This document shows, in pieces, positions 24,402-35,544 of a stretch of DNA of 64,000 nucleotides. A program made the translations under genes and the position numbers. Under the pieces are notes generated by a model. It was not told the origin of the DNA and did no database searches. It was given only the letters and a program-made list of their open reading frames with translations. The stretch's first letter is position 1. Every line of letters begins with the position of its first letter. Source of the DNA: Mytilisepta virgata. Lineage: Eukaryota; Mollusca; Bivalvia; Mytilida; Mytilidae. The stretch covers positions 79,443,539-79,507,538 of the forward strand of contig CM051519.1 of the NCBI GenBank assembly GCA_028015205.1, in the 5' to 3' direction.

Positions 24402-26035
24402 CACTTGGTTGAGCGTGTAAATCACAAAAAATATCGTGTAACGTGTGAAAAGTGCGCGTGTAACGTGCGAATCGTGTGCGTGTAACGTGTAAATCGTGTG
24501 CGTGCAACGTGCGAATCGTCATGCGTGTGGTTTGCGTGTGGTTATAAACGTGCGATTTGAATCATGTAAGGTGTATGAGATTTCATTGATGGGGCAAATA
24601 TTAAAACGTGTGAAATCAAATCAGAGCATATTTCGAACTCGAATTAAAAGATCGCTTTAACGAACTTTCATCAGTGTCATTTTTGAAAATGTTGAGTTTA
24701 TAATTTTATCTATTACTAATTTAATTTATCAAATTAATTTGGTTTGAAAAAATATTTTTTATTATAAGTGAAATGTTTCCTAAATTAAATAGTCGTATAA
24801 CGTGCAAAAAACATCTGCAAGTTAAAGATAGATTTGAACTTTAACTTGTTTGTAAAAATTATTTATTCTTGAAATCTTCCGAAGGATTTGATTTTTGACA
24901 AATGTCATGTATTAATTTATATCGTCATAGTACTTTTTTTATATGAGCAATTGTTTGGTTATTATGTAACCAATACGGTGTGTTCCCCGATATGAACTGG
25001 ACTAAAACAATTCCACATCTAATTAGACAAGGGATTAAGGGGGTTCTCTAAAGGGCAAATATTTGTTTATCTGTACATCTACCTCAGATTTAGCTGTAAG
25101 TAAGGAATGTTACATATAATTTTTTTATAATGGTCAAGCATTAAAATGCCATCGCCTTTTTATATGATTATATGTTATAAACCACAATGTATGGGGATTC
25201 ATTAAACATGTAAGTTAATTTTAATTTATAAAAAAGGTATATTTTTTTTTTTTATAAAATTAAAAAATATTAAAGGTTAATATATATAGGTTGATATAAA
25301 TATCATATTTTATTACTTATTCAAAATATAATTCAATCAAAAACATTATAATGATTTTTTAATTTCAATTTTAAAATAAATATGCTTCACGTCATCAAAA
25401 AACTATTTAACTTTGCAAGATTTCTTGATTATTCCTTTTTAAAATCTAAAAGCCCCTTCAGATTATATCTTAATCCCTTGTTTGATTAGATGTTTTTTAG
25501 ATTAGCAATCATTCGGGAAATAAATCCCAAGATATAATGTCCTTTGTTTAAAAGAAGACATAAAATATTATGGCGTAATATTTATTTAACTGACAAATCT
25601 ATTATTATCATATAAATTTTGGTTAATAAGCTTTAGTTAATTATGTAAAAATAGCACCAGACGGTTTATTGAGGTTTAATGAATTTAAAAATATAATGTC
25701 GTAGATTTTTTTTTATAAATTTCGATCGTATTACAACCGCTTCCTTTTTTTCGCGCTTATTTAAAATCAAATGCAATTATATTAAATATTCATATCCGAC
25801 ATAAAATCTCATTACTTCGTTTCGTTATTTTCAGTTTGTATCTTACAATGACAAGTTTCAGAAATCGTACGATCGGTAATCATGAAACGTGTAATATGCA
25901 TCGTGTGGTTTGCGTGTAACGTGCGAATCGTGTGCGTGTATCGTGCGAATCGTGTCCGTGTAACGTGCGAATCGTGTGCGTGTAACGTGTGAATCTTGTG
26001 AGTGTGGTTTGGTGCATTACACGTTCAACCATGTG
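24402..26035. mobile_element. TIR element with 22-bp subterminal arrays
   Basis: The inverted ends are 19 bp with two mismatches: CACTTGGTTGAGCGTGTAA on the left and CACATGGTTGAACGTGTAA on the reverse complement of the right. TA flanks both sides (24400-24401 and 26036-26037). Inside each end lies an array of about four 22-bp units beginning GTGTAACGTGCGAATCGTG (left 24436-24524, right 25914-26001), in the same orientation at both ends. A GTGTGGTTTG motif follows each array. The 1.3 kb between them is very AT-rich with no open frame of note. It is a non-autonomous, TA-inserting DNA element; I do not recognise the family. Confidence 0.75.
25015..25492. mobile_element. Internal inverted-repeat element, nested
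   Basis: ACATCTAATTAGACAAGGGA (continuing TTAAGG) at 25015-25040 is inverted at about 25468-25492, where the reverse complement reads ACATCTAATCAAACAAGGGA then TTAAG. The arms are about 25 bp with two mismatches. The 430 bp between are AT-rich and non-coding. It lies inside the 24402-26035 element, so it is either a nested MITE or an internal palindromic domain of the host element. Confidence 0.55.
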
Positions 26036-26558
26036 TATTATCACTAATTAAAATTCTGCAGATATAATTACCTAAAACGTACTAAATCTTAATAAACAAC
26101 ATATTACGAAAGCATACTTTAACAAGACACAAAAGAAAAGTAGAACAGATACAACTAGAAATAGATAATGACACGGGATTCACTTAGTGATAAACAATCT
26201 TAGTTCATATTAGAATACATATAATATCATTAACGTATGTCATCAATCGGAAAGAGGAAATAAAAAAAAATTAAGCGGATACAAGATTTACCAGATAAGG
26301 GATAGAAAAGTCAGTGAGAACATATAATCTTGTAATTCAAAAATAAGAATGAGTTTTGTTATGTTTTAACATAAAATTATACCCACAGGGTATTCCAAGG
26401 GTCCAGAGGAATGAATTCCTGTCAAAATGTATCACATCTAAATGTACAAGAAAAGAGAACTGAACTAAAATCAAAAACATATATTTGAACTGTTGAAACA
26501 CAGACATTATAACGACCAATTGGCAACGTTTTTAATCTGTGAATCCCACGATACATTC

Positions 26559-26682
26559 AATCCGGTATGACGAAGGGACAACATCAATGGAACAGGTCCA
26601 TTTTCATTTGGGAAACGGTTTTTTCATACCTGTCAACCAAGAGTAGTTGACCATCACAAGAATCTAAATAAAGATAAAGAAG
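26559..26682 (+). repeat. 124-bp direct repeat, left copy
   Basis: Identical by eye to 28777-28900 over 124 bp (offset 2218), from AATCCGGTATGACGAAGG to AAATAAAGATAAAGAAG. It replaces unrelated sequence present at the equivalent place in duplication copy 1. Perfect identity contrasts with the visible divergence of neighbouring repeats. Confidence 0.9.
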
Positions 26683-26941
26683 ATAAAAATAATCTTTTCA
26701 ATTCCAGACAAAACAATTTTAAAGATGCAAAACAGTAAAATAAAAGAAGCATACAGTTATGGTAAAGTCTCCTGTCCTAAGTGTTATAGACAGAAAATAC
26801 TGTGCTAATATCTTTGGGTTTTGATGGGTTATAGATTCTATTAAGTTTTGTCCATTAATTTTTTACCTTATTGAATTAGTTATCGTAATTACACAATTTT
26901 CACGCAAAAACTAGTATAATCATATACAAGGTGTAAGTCAT

Positions 26942-27055
26942 CGTCATTGTGCTTGTGATTATTTATTATTTGTTGTGCTTGTGGTTGTTCATTTGTCTTC
27001 CCGGGTTTGTCTGTGCAATGGATTACGTTTTTTTATTGCTCCTTAGGTATATTTG
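26942..27055 (+). mobile_element. Short 5'-truncated RT-element tail, subfamily 2
   Basis: GTGCTTGTGGTTGTTCATTT, then CTTCCCGGGTTTGTCTG, CAATGGATTACG and CCTTAGGTATATTTG is the plus-strand form of the tail that ends the minus-strand copies at 27338 and about 62499. It is absent from the equivalent position in duplication copy 1 (22850-22880), so it is a discrete insertion of about 110 bp. Confidence 0.65.
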
Positions 27056-27337
27056 TCCTTTTTATACTACTATATTATTATAACTTATCTGTTTTTTCCT
27101 ATATCGCTTACACTCATGTTTAACCACACTTTATAAGTAAAATGAGTATCAGCAAAAATCGCATAAAAATTTGAAGGTATTGTTCGAATTTCCTCTTCAG
27201 TAGGTGATTGTTTAAACTAAACCTTAAGATGACTCTTTCCTGGGTTATATATTTTACAAACAGTTCAATACTATCGAAATGTGCTGGGTCACAAATGGTC
27301 ACAACTACTCCAGCAGGTTTTGTTTCATGAAAATGAC

Positions 27338-28454
27338 AAATATACCTAAGGAGCCATAAAAAAAACGTAATCCATTGGACAGAAAAACCCTGGAAAACAA
27401 ATGAACAACCACAAGCACACCAAATAAACACAGAAAACTAAAAAACAATGAACAACACGAACTCCTATAGGAGTCAACCCAGGTGCTCCAGACGGGTAAG
27501 CAGTTCCTACTCCGTATACGGCACCCGTCGTTAAATTCAACAAAGACAATCCGGTGTAAGTCAGAAATCGGTGGAGACACATGAAATATTACGACAGTTG
27601 GAATCATCTTAGATATTGGAACACTGTAACGGTCAATTAATTCTTGATGACAACCATAAAATTTCCTAAGTGATGACATCAACTTATCCCCGATAAAACC
27701 CTGGTTAAGAAGCATTGTGACAGCAGTAATACTCTTTGTCGAAAGTCAGGGTAACTCACGTATGCCCTTGAAAATCGGATAAGCTGAGAAACGTAGACGC
27801 CATATGCAGGCGATGCTGGTATATTGCTACTCAAGAAAGGAAAGTTAAAAATAGGAAAGTTGAAGTTATCACGTTTGTCATCAAGTTTTGTCTTCAAATG
27901 TCCCTCATTGTCTATTTTAAGAAACAAATCCAAATATGCAGCGGACTTTGGTGTATCTGTAGTATCCTTAATTTCAAGCTCACTGGAGTAGATGAGATGT
28001 AGAAAGTCTTGGAATTTGTCGTTATTTAACGACAACACGTCGTCTACTAGTATATAACGAAAAGTGAAATTAAAGGTTTGGGCTATTTTCGTTTTGCCCT
28101 TGAATGAAGTCCGCTTTATATGAGTACAGAAACAGATCGGCGAGGAGAGGAGTACAGTTGGTTCCCATTTGAATGCCGATTGTTTGTTGAAAATTAGACC
28201 GCCGAATACTACAAATATGTTGTCTATCAGAAAATCTAACATGTTTGTTATTTCATCTTCAGAATACTTTTTGTCAGAATCAGAGTGGTACTTCACGAAA
28301 TAAGCCTTTTTCTCTACCTATAAATAGAAATTTATACCTGCGTGTGCCATTTTTCTTGAAAAACATTGATGAACTAGTTGTTTTAAGAAATCTTTTAATT
28401 GAGAATGTGGTATGGTAGTGTAGAGAAGTCGAATGTTTTTATGCTGTTGCATAA
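27338..28454 (-). mobile_element. RT-element fragment (Penelope-like or related), broken
   Basis: The minus frame 27679-28296 (205 codons) encodes reverse-transcriptase palm sequence. Visible motifs are FTFRYILVDDVLSLNN (the catalytic Y-x-D-D region, disrupted by an insertion), LEIKDTTDTPKSAAYLDLFL, IDNEGHLKTKLDDKRDNFNF and FPFLSSNIPASPAYGVYVSQ. The next frame, 27305-27715, continues with GFIGDKLMSSLRKFYGCHQE and LIDRYSVPISKM. The upstream part and the start are missing, and a frameshift separates the two frames. The tail ends at CCTTAGGTATATTTG near 27338, shared with the copies at 26942 and 62499. RTs of this type are abundant in bivalves; Penelope-like is my best assignment but no endonuclease domain remains. 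Confidence 0.75.
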
Positions 28455-28499
28455 AATTATGGATGTATGACGTCGTTCCCAGCTTTCCCCTATTGCAAC

Positions 28500-28880
28500 G
28501 TTGTTAGAAATGCAAATGACTTAAAAACACATGTATCCCTTATAAGACAAGTAAAGTCAAGAGTCATCAAGGGGATATTTGAAGGAGGGGATAATCGAAA
28601 CTCCGGAGAATAACAAAGACAAGACCAAAACAATACAAGCACTACCATTTAAAACTAAAATTATATGAACAACATGGACCCACCACCCACCAAAAAAACC
28701 GGGGGTAGACTCAGGTGCTCCGGACGAGTAAGCGGTCTCTGCTTCCTGCAGGACACCCGCCATGCTGCCCATGTCAAATCCGGTATGACGAAGGGACAAC
28801 ATCAATGGAACAGGTCCATTTTCATTTGGGAAACGGTTTTTTCATACCTGTCAACCAAGAGTAGTTGACCATCACAAGAA
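28500..28880 (-). mobile_element. SGAPE-type RT-element tail, minus
   Basis: The minus frame reads MGSMAGVLQEAETAYSSGAP, then EST-PGFFGG, then a hydrophobic run with IVLVLSLLFSGV, like the copies at 23.2 and 34.9 kb. The flank beyond its 3' end (ACTTGTCTTATAAGGGATAC on the minus strand) is shared with duplication copy 1, so this insertion predates the segmental duplication. Confidence 0.7.
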
Positions 28881-28900
28881 TCTAAATAAAGATAAAGAAG
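28777..28900 (+). repeat. 124-bp direct repeat, right copy
   Basis: Right partner of the exact repeat at 26559-26682. It overlaps the distal part of the SGAPE-type RT-element tail (minus strand), and beyond it the sequence passes directly into the gypsy-like relic at about 28900. Confidence 0.9.
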
Positions 28901-30020
28901 CTTATTTAGATCCCCACCAACCAGAGGTTCTTGTAACGATTATCAATTTTAGAAAGAAAACAGTAACCATATACATTCAGGAATATATTGGAAACTGTGA
29001 ATCATACTTCGAATAGGAGACTACATGTCTTGGCACCTACAATAGCATAAATCTAAGGCAGGATGAAATAACTACAGGAAAGGTTCTTGAACTTTTCTGA
29101 CCTATGGGAAAAGAGTGCTGTACACCTAAATGAGGAGGAAAAACAGGAATTATCAAATCTCTTAATCAAGTATCAGGAGGTTTTCTCAAAATCAGCAGGT
29201 GACCTTGGACGGACGGAAAGAGTATTGCACAAGATTAATACTGGAACAGCAGCATCAATTCGGCAACCACCAAGGAGGCTCCCATTAGGAAAGAAGGAGA
29301 TCGAGAAGGCTGAAATTCAAAGGATGCTAGAAATGAACACCATAGAACCTTCCAAGAGTCCCTGGTCTAGTCCAATTGTACTCGTTAAAAACATGATGGC
29401 ACCACACGTTTCTGTATAGACTATCGCCAGGTTAATAAAGTTATGGTCAAGGGTGAATACCCACTACCCAAGAAAGATACCTAAACTCTCTTGCTGCCCG
29501 TTTGGACTTGAATCAAGTTTTTTTTCAGTTGGATTGCATCCAGATGATAGGGAGAAAACTGCACTCAGTACAAGGCAAGAACTTTACCAGTTTAAAATTT
29601 GCCAATATCCCATCCATCTTCGAGAGATTAACGAAGGATGTTTTAAGAGGATACCAATGGTCTGAATGTTTACTGTATATTGATTATATAATTATCCCAG
29701 GATCAACAATAGATGAAAGCTTAATATGTTTTTAGTTTTTAATTGTGGTGCATGTATTGATTTGGTCTTGTCTTCGTTGTTCTCCGGTGTTTGTCAATTG
29801 TTTCGATATCCGCCTCCTTCGATATCCCTTTGGTATTTCTTGACTTTACTTAATAAGATTGGAACATGTTTTACTAGGGTCAGGTAGGCAAACTTAAAGT
29901 TGAAAACATCGAATTGTATTTGGTTTCAAAAATCAAATTTTTAGGACATATCGTCTCAGATAAAGGAATAAGCACAGATCCTGAAAAGACCAAAGCAATT
30001 CAAGAAGAATATGAAGAAAG
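28900..30020 (+). pseudogene. Ty3/gypsy pol relic (reverse transcriptase)
   Basis: Frame 29087-29419 carries the pre-RT region (YQEVFSKSAGDLGRTERVLH, IRQPPRRLPLGKKEIEKAEI, MLEMNTIEPSKSPWSSPIVL). After a frameshift near 29388 it continues [25 protein letters not shown], then a stop. DREKTALSTRQELYQF and FERLTKDVLRGYQWSECLLY follow in different frames. The catalytic motif reads YIDY where YxDD is expected, so the second catalytic Asp is lost. The remainder (ANLKLK, then IKFLGHIVSDKGISTDPEKT) follows after a nested insertion at about 29728-29853. There is no protease, RNase H or integrase, and no LTR was found. Dead on several counts. Confidence 0.85.
29728..29853 (+). mobile_element. RT-element tail nested in gypsy RT
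   Basis: TGTTTTTAGTTTTTAATTGT through TTTCTTGACTTTACTTAA matches the terminal ~125 bp of the SGAPE-type tail (compare 34965-35092). It splits the gypsy frame between the DES of GSTIDES and ANLKLK. CTTAAT occurs at both borders and may be the target duplication, although the element's own terminus also ends CTTA. Nesting dates it after the gypsy insertion. Confidence 0.8.
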
Positions 30021-32790
30021 GACCTAAGATTTCATGAAATCCGAGGCCAACAGCCGAGACCATATTTTAAGATTATACAACAAAATTAGTCCCCTAACAA
30101 ACAGAATGGGATTTTATAGTATTTTAATGTCAGCTTGTTCCGAATTTTCTCATTGGAATCTGGACAAAACTGCGTCCTGCCTTCTTAATGACTCGTACTA
30201 TGTTTATCACATGGAATACTATGTTAATGTGATTGCAAATAATTTTACAAAAAAAAAACAATAATTAAGAGCGCCAATATAGTTATACTATTTAATATCC
30301 ATTTTAATGTGAATATATTTGACTAAGCCAACTTTTATTATAACCACCGACGACTCCTTACATAGTCCTTGTATATATATTTTTTGGGGGGGTGGGGGTG
30401 GAAGTTGTCTTATTTCCTCCCCTGGAGGAAGTACCTTAAATCCGTCAACTGCAATTATTCTTACAGATAATCTCGGAAATGTTTCACTAAAGCTTGAGTG
30501 TTCGTTGAGTCCTTAGTAATTCCCTACTTGTTTATAAATAATGTTAGTGAATCTCGGTTAAAAATCATCGGTCTATTTTTTAGCACCCTACACTTTCAAC
30601 CTTTCGATTATGAAACTATTCTGATTGGATTGATCATATATGTACTCTCTTTAATTGGATTGTAACTTGCGCAATTTCTAAAAAAGTTCTCAAATTGAAA
30701 ATGAAAGCGAAAGCGAGTTAATAAGAAAATTAACAGTTTTAAGTGACCCAATATGATATTATATAACACACACGCAGATTACTTAGGAAGTTGTCTTTCT
30801 TAATTTATTCTAAGTCTCACGCCTTAAAGCCAAGATATCGCCATAAACTTATATAAATTTGATTAAAGAGATTAACCAATATTGTAAGCAATAACATTTA
30901 ATAAGTTTTTAGAGAGTAAGCACTGCCCCAGCCAATTCAAAAACAGGCCGTTCGACCCCACAGGAATCTCGGACTACCCTGGCCAAATTTGCATAAAAAT
31001 TTCAAATTGTTTAAAAGCACCTAGAGAATTGGTAACAATGGTCCTTGTGTGCCCTTCAAAGTTGCACTTACAGGTGAGCGATGCGGCCTTAACCAAATAA
31101 TATCTAGAATTATCTTTGTTTCCGAAAGACGTTATTCTGTATACAGCTCCATTCAAAATTCATAGATACTTCAAACATGTATCATTTGTTTTCTTTCATT
31201 TGCTTTCAGGAGTTTTGCAGACAGTTGAAATGTGGTAATAAAATGGACGGCGGACGCACTGTGAAGACAATAGCTCACTGTTTACAATGCCCCTTATAAT
31301 TTCGACCTAATGATACTTTAGTTGGTGCATTAGATGTCTTCAGTTATACCTATTATTTATGAGTGTGATTTTTGAAAGTTCTGTAACGGGCTCTGTTTCA
31401 GTGGCACAATTAAAATCGGCAGACATTATTGTCGATTACTAGTAATTATTAATATTTTAAAATGTCAATTATTTTTATTTTATTTAAATTATTCTTTGAA
31501 AAGAATAACAATACAGTTCTGCATATTATGTTTTTATCTATCACTTTTTAGATTAGCTGAAAATAATGGTCTTTGTCTTTTTTCAGTATTCAGTTGCCAG
31601 CATGATGTCCACATCTGCGAAACCTAGTTTTACAAAGCTTCTGAAAGGAAAATTAGAATGGAGGCGTTGCAAAATTGACTGATAAATCTTCTTAAGCTTG
31701 TCTGAAACTACCTGACGGATTAGAACTTCTGTCGGAAACAATGATCATTATTTTATCATAAGCAATGGTGCTTCCTGGTAGCCACTCAAGTCAAAAGAGT
31801 TTATCAAGGACCCATTTTACACAAAAATGCTTTGTTCTGATCTGAATCCAGAATTCTTCTGTAAAAGGGATAAATATTTATGTAGAGAATAAGGAGAATA
31901 TTATTTAAAGCCGTTGTCAATAGTTTCTTAAAAGCAGCCTTAAGTAGTGATAAGGTAGGACAAGAAATAAATAGGACTAGTTAAGGGTGGAGGTAGTCCG
32001 ATATTCCTCTGGTGTCAAATTGCTTTTTTTAATACATAATTGGGCATTTGGATATCAGAATTGGGGATTTGTTTTATTTGTATTTTTCGATGACCCTCCG
32101 CTCCATTAATCCTCGTATTTCAACCAAATTATTTTCCGATCATATTTTTAATGCATTGTATGCCATATTATTTATTATTCTTCCTTGATCGCTGAAACAT
32201 TCAGAGGGTTATTTTATAAGAACAATCCATTAATCGCATTTAAATCATTGATGTAAAATTTACGGACAACGGAAAGTAAAATCATTTTTATTCTTGATTC
32301 TGTTGAAACATGTAGCTACTTTTGACAATATCGCTTAAGAGCCTTGTGGTAGGGACAATTATATCTTGTTTAAAGTCACGCAGCGATACGTAATGCAAGC
32401 AATCGATTCAATTGTTTCATCGTATAGGATGTTATCCCATGTCCTTATATTTTCGTACACGTAATAATTAACTTGTTTTTATATGAATATATTTGAATTA
32501 AATATAATATCAGTGACATGTTATTGAGGAAAAATGTTTCTGTTTTTCTATCTACTAGTATTTCTATTACATGTAATATACATAATGCATATATTTTGTT
32601 TTGATACGTGTCTATGGGATTTGCAAAATAAAGGTGGATTTAGCAATATATTTCTTTTTAATATTGATAATACTTTGAAGTTATTTATTTCGTTTGCCAT
32701 TTGCAAACAATTTACATATTTGATTATATCCTTTCATTAGAACTTTTCAAAACTGACAATATTCAATTTTATATCAAGCAACTCTCATTT
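30021..32790. other. AT-rich intergenic DNA, no confident gene
   Basis: A 76-codon plus frame at 30034-30264 follows the gypsy relic without recognisable motifs. A G-homopolymer tract sits near 30386-30405. At about 31190-31300, TTTCATTTGCTTTCAG precedes a short open stretch reading KCGNKMDGGRTVKTIAHCLQ, which resembles an acceptor plus exon start. No partner exon was found, so it is not called as a gene. Confidence 0.35.
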
Positions 32791-32799
32791 TTTGTTCAT

Positions 32800-33260
32800 C
32801 GGTTCTAACAGTCTAAAGGCAGTATTTGTGGTTAGTTCATTCAGGTCGGTCATTAGGAAAAACCATTTCATATCTTCATCCCATTTAACCTATACAACCT
32901 CCAGAAAGCTAAGGGCTTCCTCTGCATCAAATGGAAGAGCCTTAGAAATTTCTGTTAAATTTTTGTCAAAATTTTGAACGGAAAATGTAAAGGTATTTAA
33001 GTGATGAATCATGCCAGGACAAAAATTCTGGCTACTGTAGTAGAAATCACTTTATGCACAGGTTAAACATGCCCTTTACAAAGATACTAATGACAGAGAC
33101 AAGATCGTTTGCCCTAGCTATGTTTTATATTTTGATGCTTGTGCTTATTAATTCATCATTATATCGTTTACCGGATTTCCAACATTCTGATCTCGAGCAC
33201 TGCTGATGAGTTGTCAGTCAACGAAATGGTCATACAGTGCATCAAATTTATTTGGTGTTT
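32800..33260 (+). repeat. Dispersed repeat modules A and B
   Basis: Module A (about 32930-33040) contains TTTTTGTCAAAATTTTGAAC, AATCATGCCAGGACAAAAAT and TCTGGCTACTG, matching 60245-60350 in the same orientation. Module B (about 33140-33260) contains TTTCCAACATTCTGATCTCG, GATGAGTTGTCAGTCAACGA and GTGCATCAAATTTA, matching the reverse complement of 60065-60175. The relative orientation of the modules therefore differs between the two loci. Confidence 0.65.
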
Positions 33261-33769
33261 TGTGATCAATTTTGTTATATGTTTTTAGTGACGATAGTTA
33301 TTTCACAAGAAACACTGTCATTTAAACAGAGCTAATGATTCACACCCCTGCTTCGTGTTCTAAGAAAACAGCACATGTTTATTGGAATTGTGTTGATTAT
33401 AGATTTTAAATTATTCCAATATCAGCGAAATCAAAGGATTTCCAAAGAAAGAAACTTTTTATGTAATGCTTAAAATGGCTTTTATTCAGTAACAGAAGTG
33501 TTCTATCAAAACTTATTAAACGAATTTTTCATTGGAAAATTTTTACTTAATTATGATCAGATACGTAAGTGAATAAGAGACGAGAAAAAAAACACAAAAA
33601 AACAAAACAAAAAAGTAAGTTTATATACATGTATAAAATAAAAATCAAAAGCTTATATTTTTCGTTATTTTTAATAAATTGTTCTAGCTTTAAGAATGGT
33701 ACCAGGTTTAGCTCACCAAATGCGCATTCTAAAAATTTATTACGAGCAGAAAAGTGTTGAAAGCAGTAA

Positions 33770-33870
33770 TTAAAAAAAATAACCAGCCAGGTAACCCAAA
33801 ACCATTAAAGTATGCGAAAGACAGTAGAGTGCACGAGGAAGATACTGCTTAATTTTGTAATTTTACAGCA
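33770..33870 (-). repeat. Dispersed repeat family D, diverged copy
   Basis: AACCCAAAACCATTAAAG, a GACAGTAGAG word and GGAAGATACTGCTTAATTTT run in the order expected for the minus-strand family D copy at 15.2 kb. It is short and diverged. Confidence 0.4.
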
Positions 33871-34600
33871 TTAAAATCGTAAATTTATTATCAGATGCAT
33901 CATTCTCATGCCAGTCATGAAATACTAGAAATTTTCTTTTGTTCAGTTTTAATCAGTTTTGCGTTTGATGGTCTGATAAGGTTGAATAAATCAAAAACTA
34001 ATGGATAGGTCTTTCAAAATAGGTTTTGAAGAGTTCAATAATGTCGCTATAGTAGTCATTATTGGGAAGTTCTAGCATATTAATCATGTCTACACCAATT
34101 CTTATAGCGGAATATTTATGGATATGATGAAAGTGTTGTTAAGAATCTACATAAAGTTGCTATTTAAGTAGTCGATATAAATACGTTTGGCTGTACTACA
34201 AAAACTCCAAATGACTCCTAAAATATAATGTGATACAATAAAATACAATTTCCCTTCCAATACATCTCATCGTTAAACAATTATGTCAAGAGTTTTCTTT
34301 ATATATGTTGTAACAATGTCTTTGTTGTCTGTTTATATGTATTCATGATACAACGTATCGTACAATTTCAAATTCTGTCGAACATAATAATATTTTACAT
34401 TATTATTCTTTATGTAAGAATGCTTCATTAGAATTACAATTATAGTTTTTGAACATGTTTTTATAAAGAAAAATTACATGTAGCGTCGTATTAATATGCG
34501 ATCACATATACATTTACTACGATCGCATATTACTATGGTAAATTTCTACTCTTCCTATAAATGGGCAGGGTTTTGCATCCACGTGTTCATTTCTTATTAA
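33871..34600. other. AT-rich intergenic DNA, no gene seen
   Basis: No coding or repeat feature recognised. GCGATCACATATACATT and ACGATCGCATATTACTATGG near 34499-34537 form a small imperfect symmetry only. Confidence 0.4.
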
Positions 34601-34639
34601 AATTTTTAGACCGCGTATGGAGAATAGATTTCACAACTC

Positions 34640-35095
34640 ATATGGGATTCCAGAGCTTGTGACATATACATTGACGTCCTGGACAGAGCCCGGCTTCCGA
34701 CAGAAAGGTTGCTCAGACAGGGGTACGTTGCTCCTAAGCTGAAGTCATCCTTATTAAAGTTTTATGGGCTTCATCATGACTTGGTTGACAGGTATGAAAA
34801 AAACCGTTTCCCATATGAAAATGGACCTTTTCCATTGATATTATCTCTTCCTCATTTGATTTGACCTGAACAGCATGGCGGGTGTCCTGCAGGAAGCAGA
34901 GACTGCTTACTCTTCCGGAGCACCTGAGTCTACCTCCGGTTTTTTGGTGGGGTCCATGTTGTTCATATGTTTTTAGTTTTTAATTGTAGTGCATGTATTG
35001 TTTTGGTCTTGTCTTCGTTGTTCTCTGGAGTTTGTCAGTTGTTACGATTTTTCTCTCCTTTGAATATCCCTTTGGTATTTCTTGACTTTACTTAT
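34640..35095 (+). mobile_element. RT-element 3' portion, SGAPE-type, plus
   Basis: In plus frames it reads YIDVLDRARLPTERLLRQGY, then VAPKLKSSLLKFYGLHHDLV and DRYEKN (the end of the RT protein). QEAETAYSSGAPES and a hydrophobic run with ACIVLVLSSLFSGVCQLLRF follow. It ends at TTTCTTGACTTTACTTA near 35092. The LKFYGLHHDLVDRY segment aligns with LRKFYGCHQELIDRY at 27.6 kb, tying the SGAPE tails to the same RT family. It is 5'-truncated and without an intact frame. Confidence 0.75.
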
Positions 35096-35544
35096 AATTG
35101 TCATCTGTGCGCTTATTACAATGTACTTAAAACATTCAACTTTTTTGTTTGTATGTTTTATTTTTTAATTTAAAAATAATTAAGTTTAACATTAATAGTA
35201 TGCCTTTAACTTATGCCAGAAAAATGGGGATTGATTTACACGAAATGCAAATCAATGACCTTCTGATCGTGTATTATACCATCTAGCCTGGGACATATTT
35301 TGGGACATTACATGGATAACAGAATGTTATTGTATAAATATATAAGCGTCCAAACTTCGGATAATAATTGATCTGGTTAGACAACGTTTTTTAAAGTATA
35401 TTATTGGCAAAAGTATTGGAATATCGATTGGGAAAATCCTTAAGATTGAAATCCAAGACTAGCAAATTCTAAAGAAAACATAGAGGAATATTCCTGTCAA
35501 CTTTTGCTACACACTTTGGTTCCAATTTGATAAGTGATTTCAGG

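Larger units (their letters stand above)
26038..28858. repeat. Segmental duplication, copy 2 with insertions
   Basis: This copy is collinear with 22004-23547 but interrupted three times. The first is a 124-bp segment at 26559-26682 identical to 28777-28900. The second is a plus-strand RT-element tail at about 26942-27055. The third is a minus-strand RT-element fragment at about 27338-28454. Removing these restores the copy 1 order, for example ACAACTACTCCAGCA before the third insertion and GGATGTATGACGTCG, then TTGCAACGTTGTTAGAAATG, after it. Confidence 0.75.

Noticed and set aside
24436..26001. CRISPR-like array (22-bp repeats)
   Set aside because: Units are contiguous without spacers, sit at both ends of a TIR element, and the genome is eukaryotic.
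28665..28868. 67-codon plus-strand frame with PPPTKKTGGRLRCSGR
   Set aside because: Antisense of the SGAPE-type RT-element tail.
31190..31300. Exon after TTTCATTTGCTTTCAG
   Set aside because: Acceptor-like tract and a short Cys-containing frame, but no donor, partner exon or known domain.
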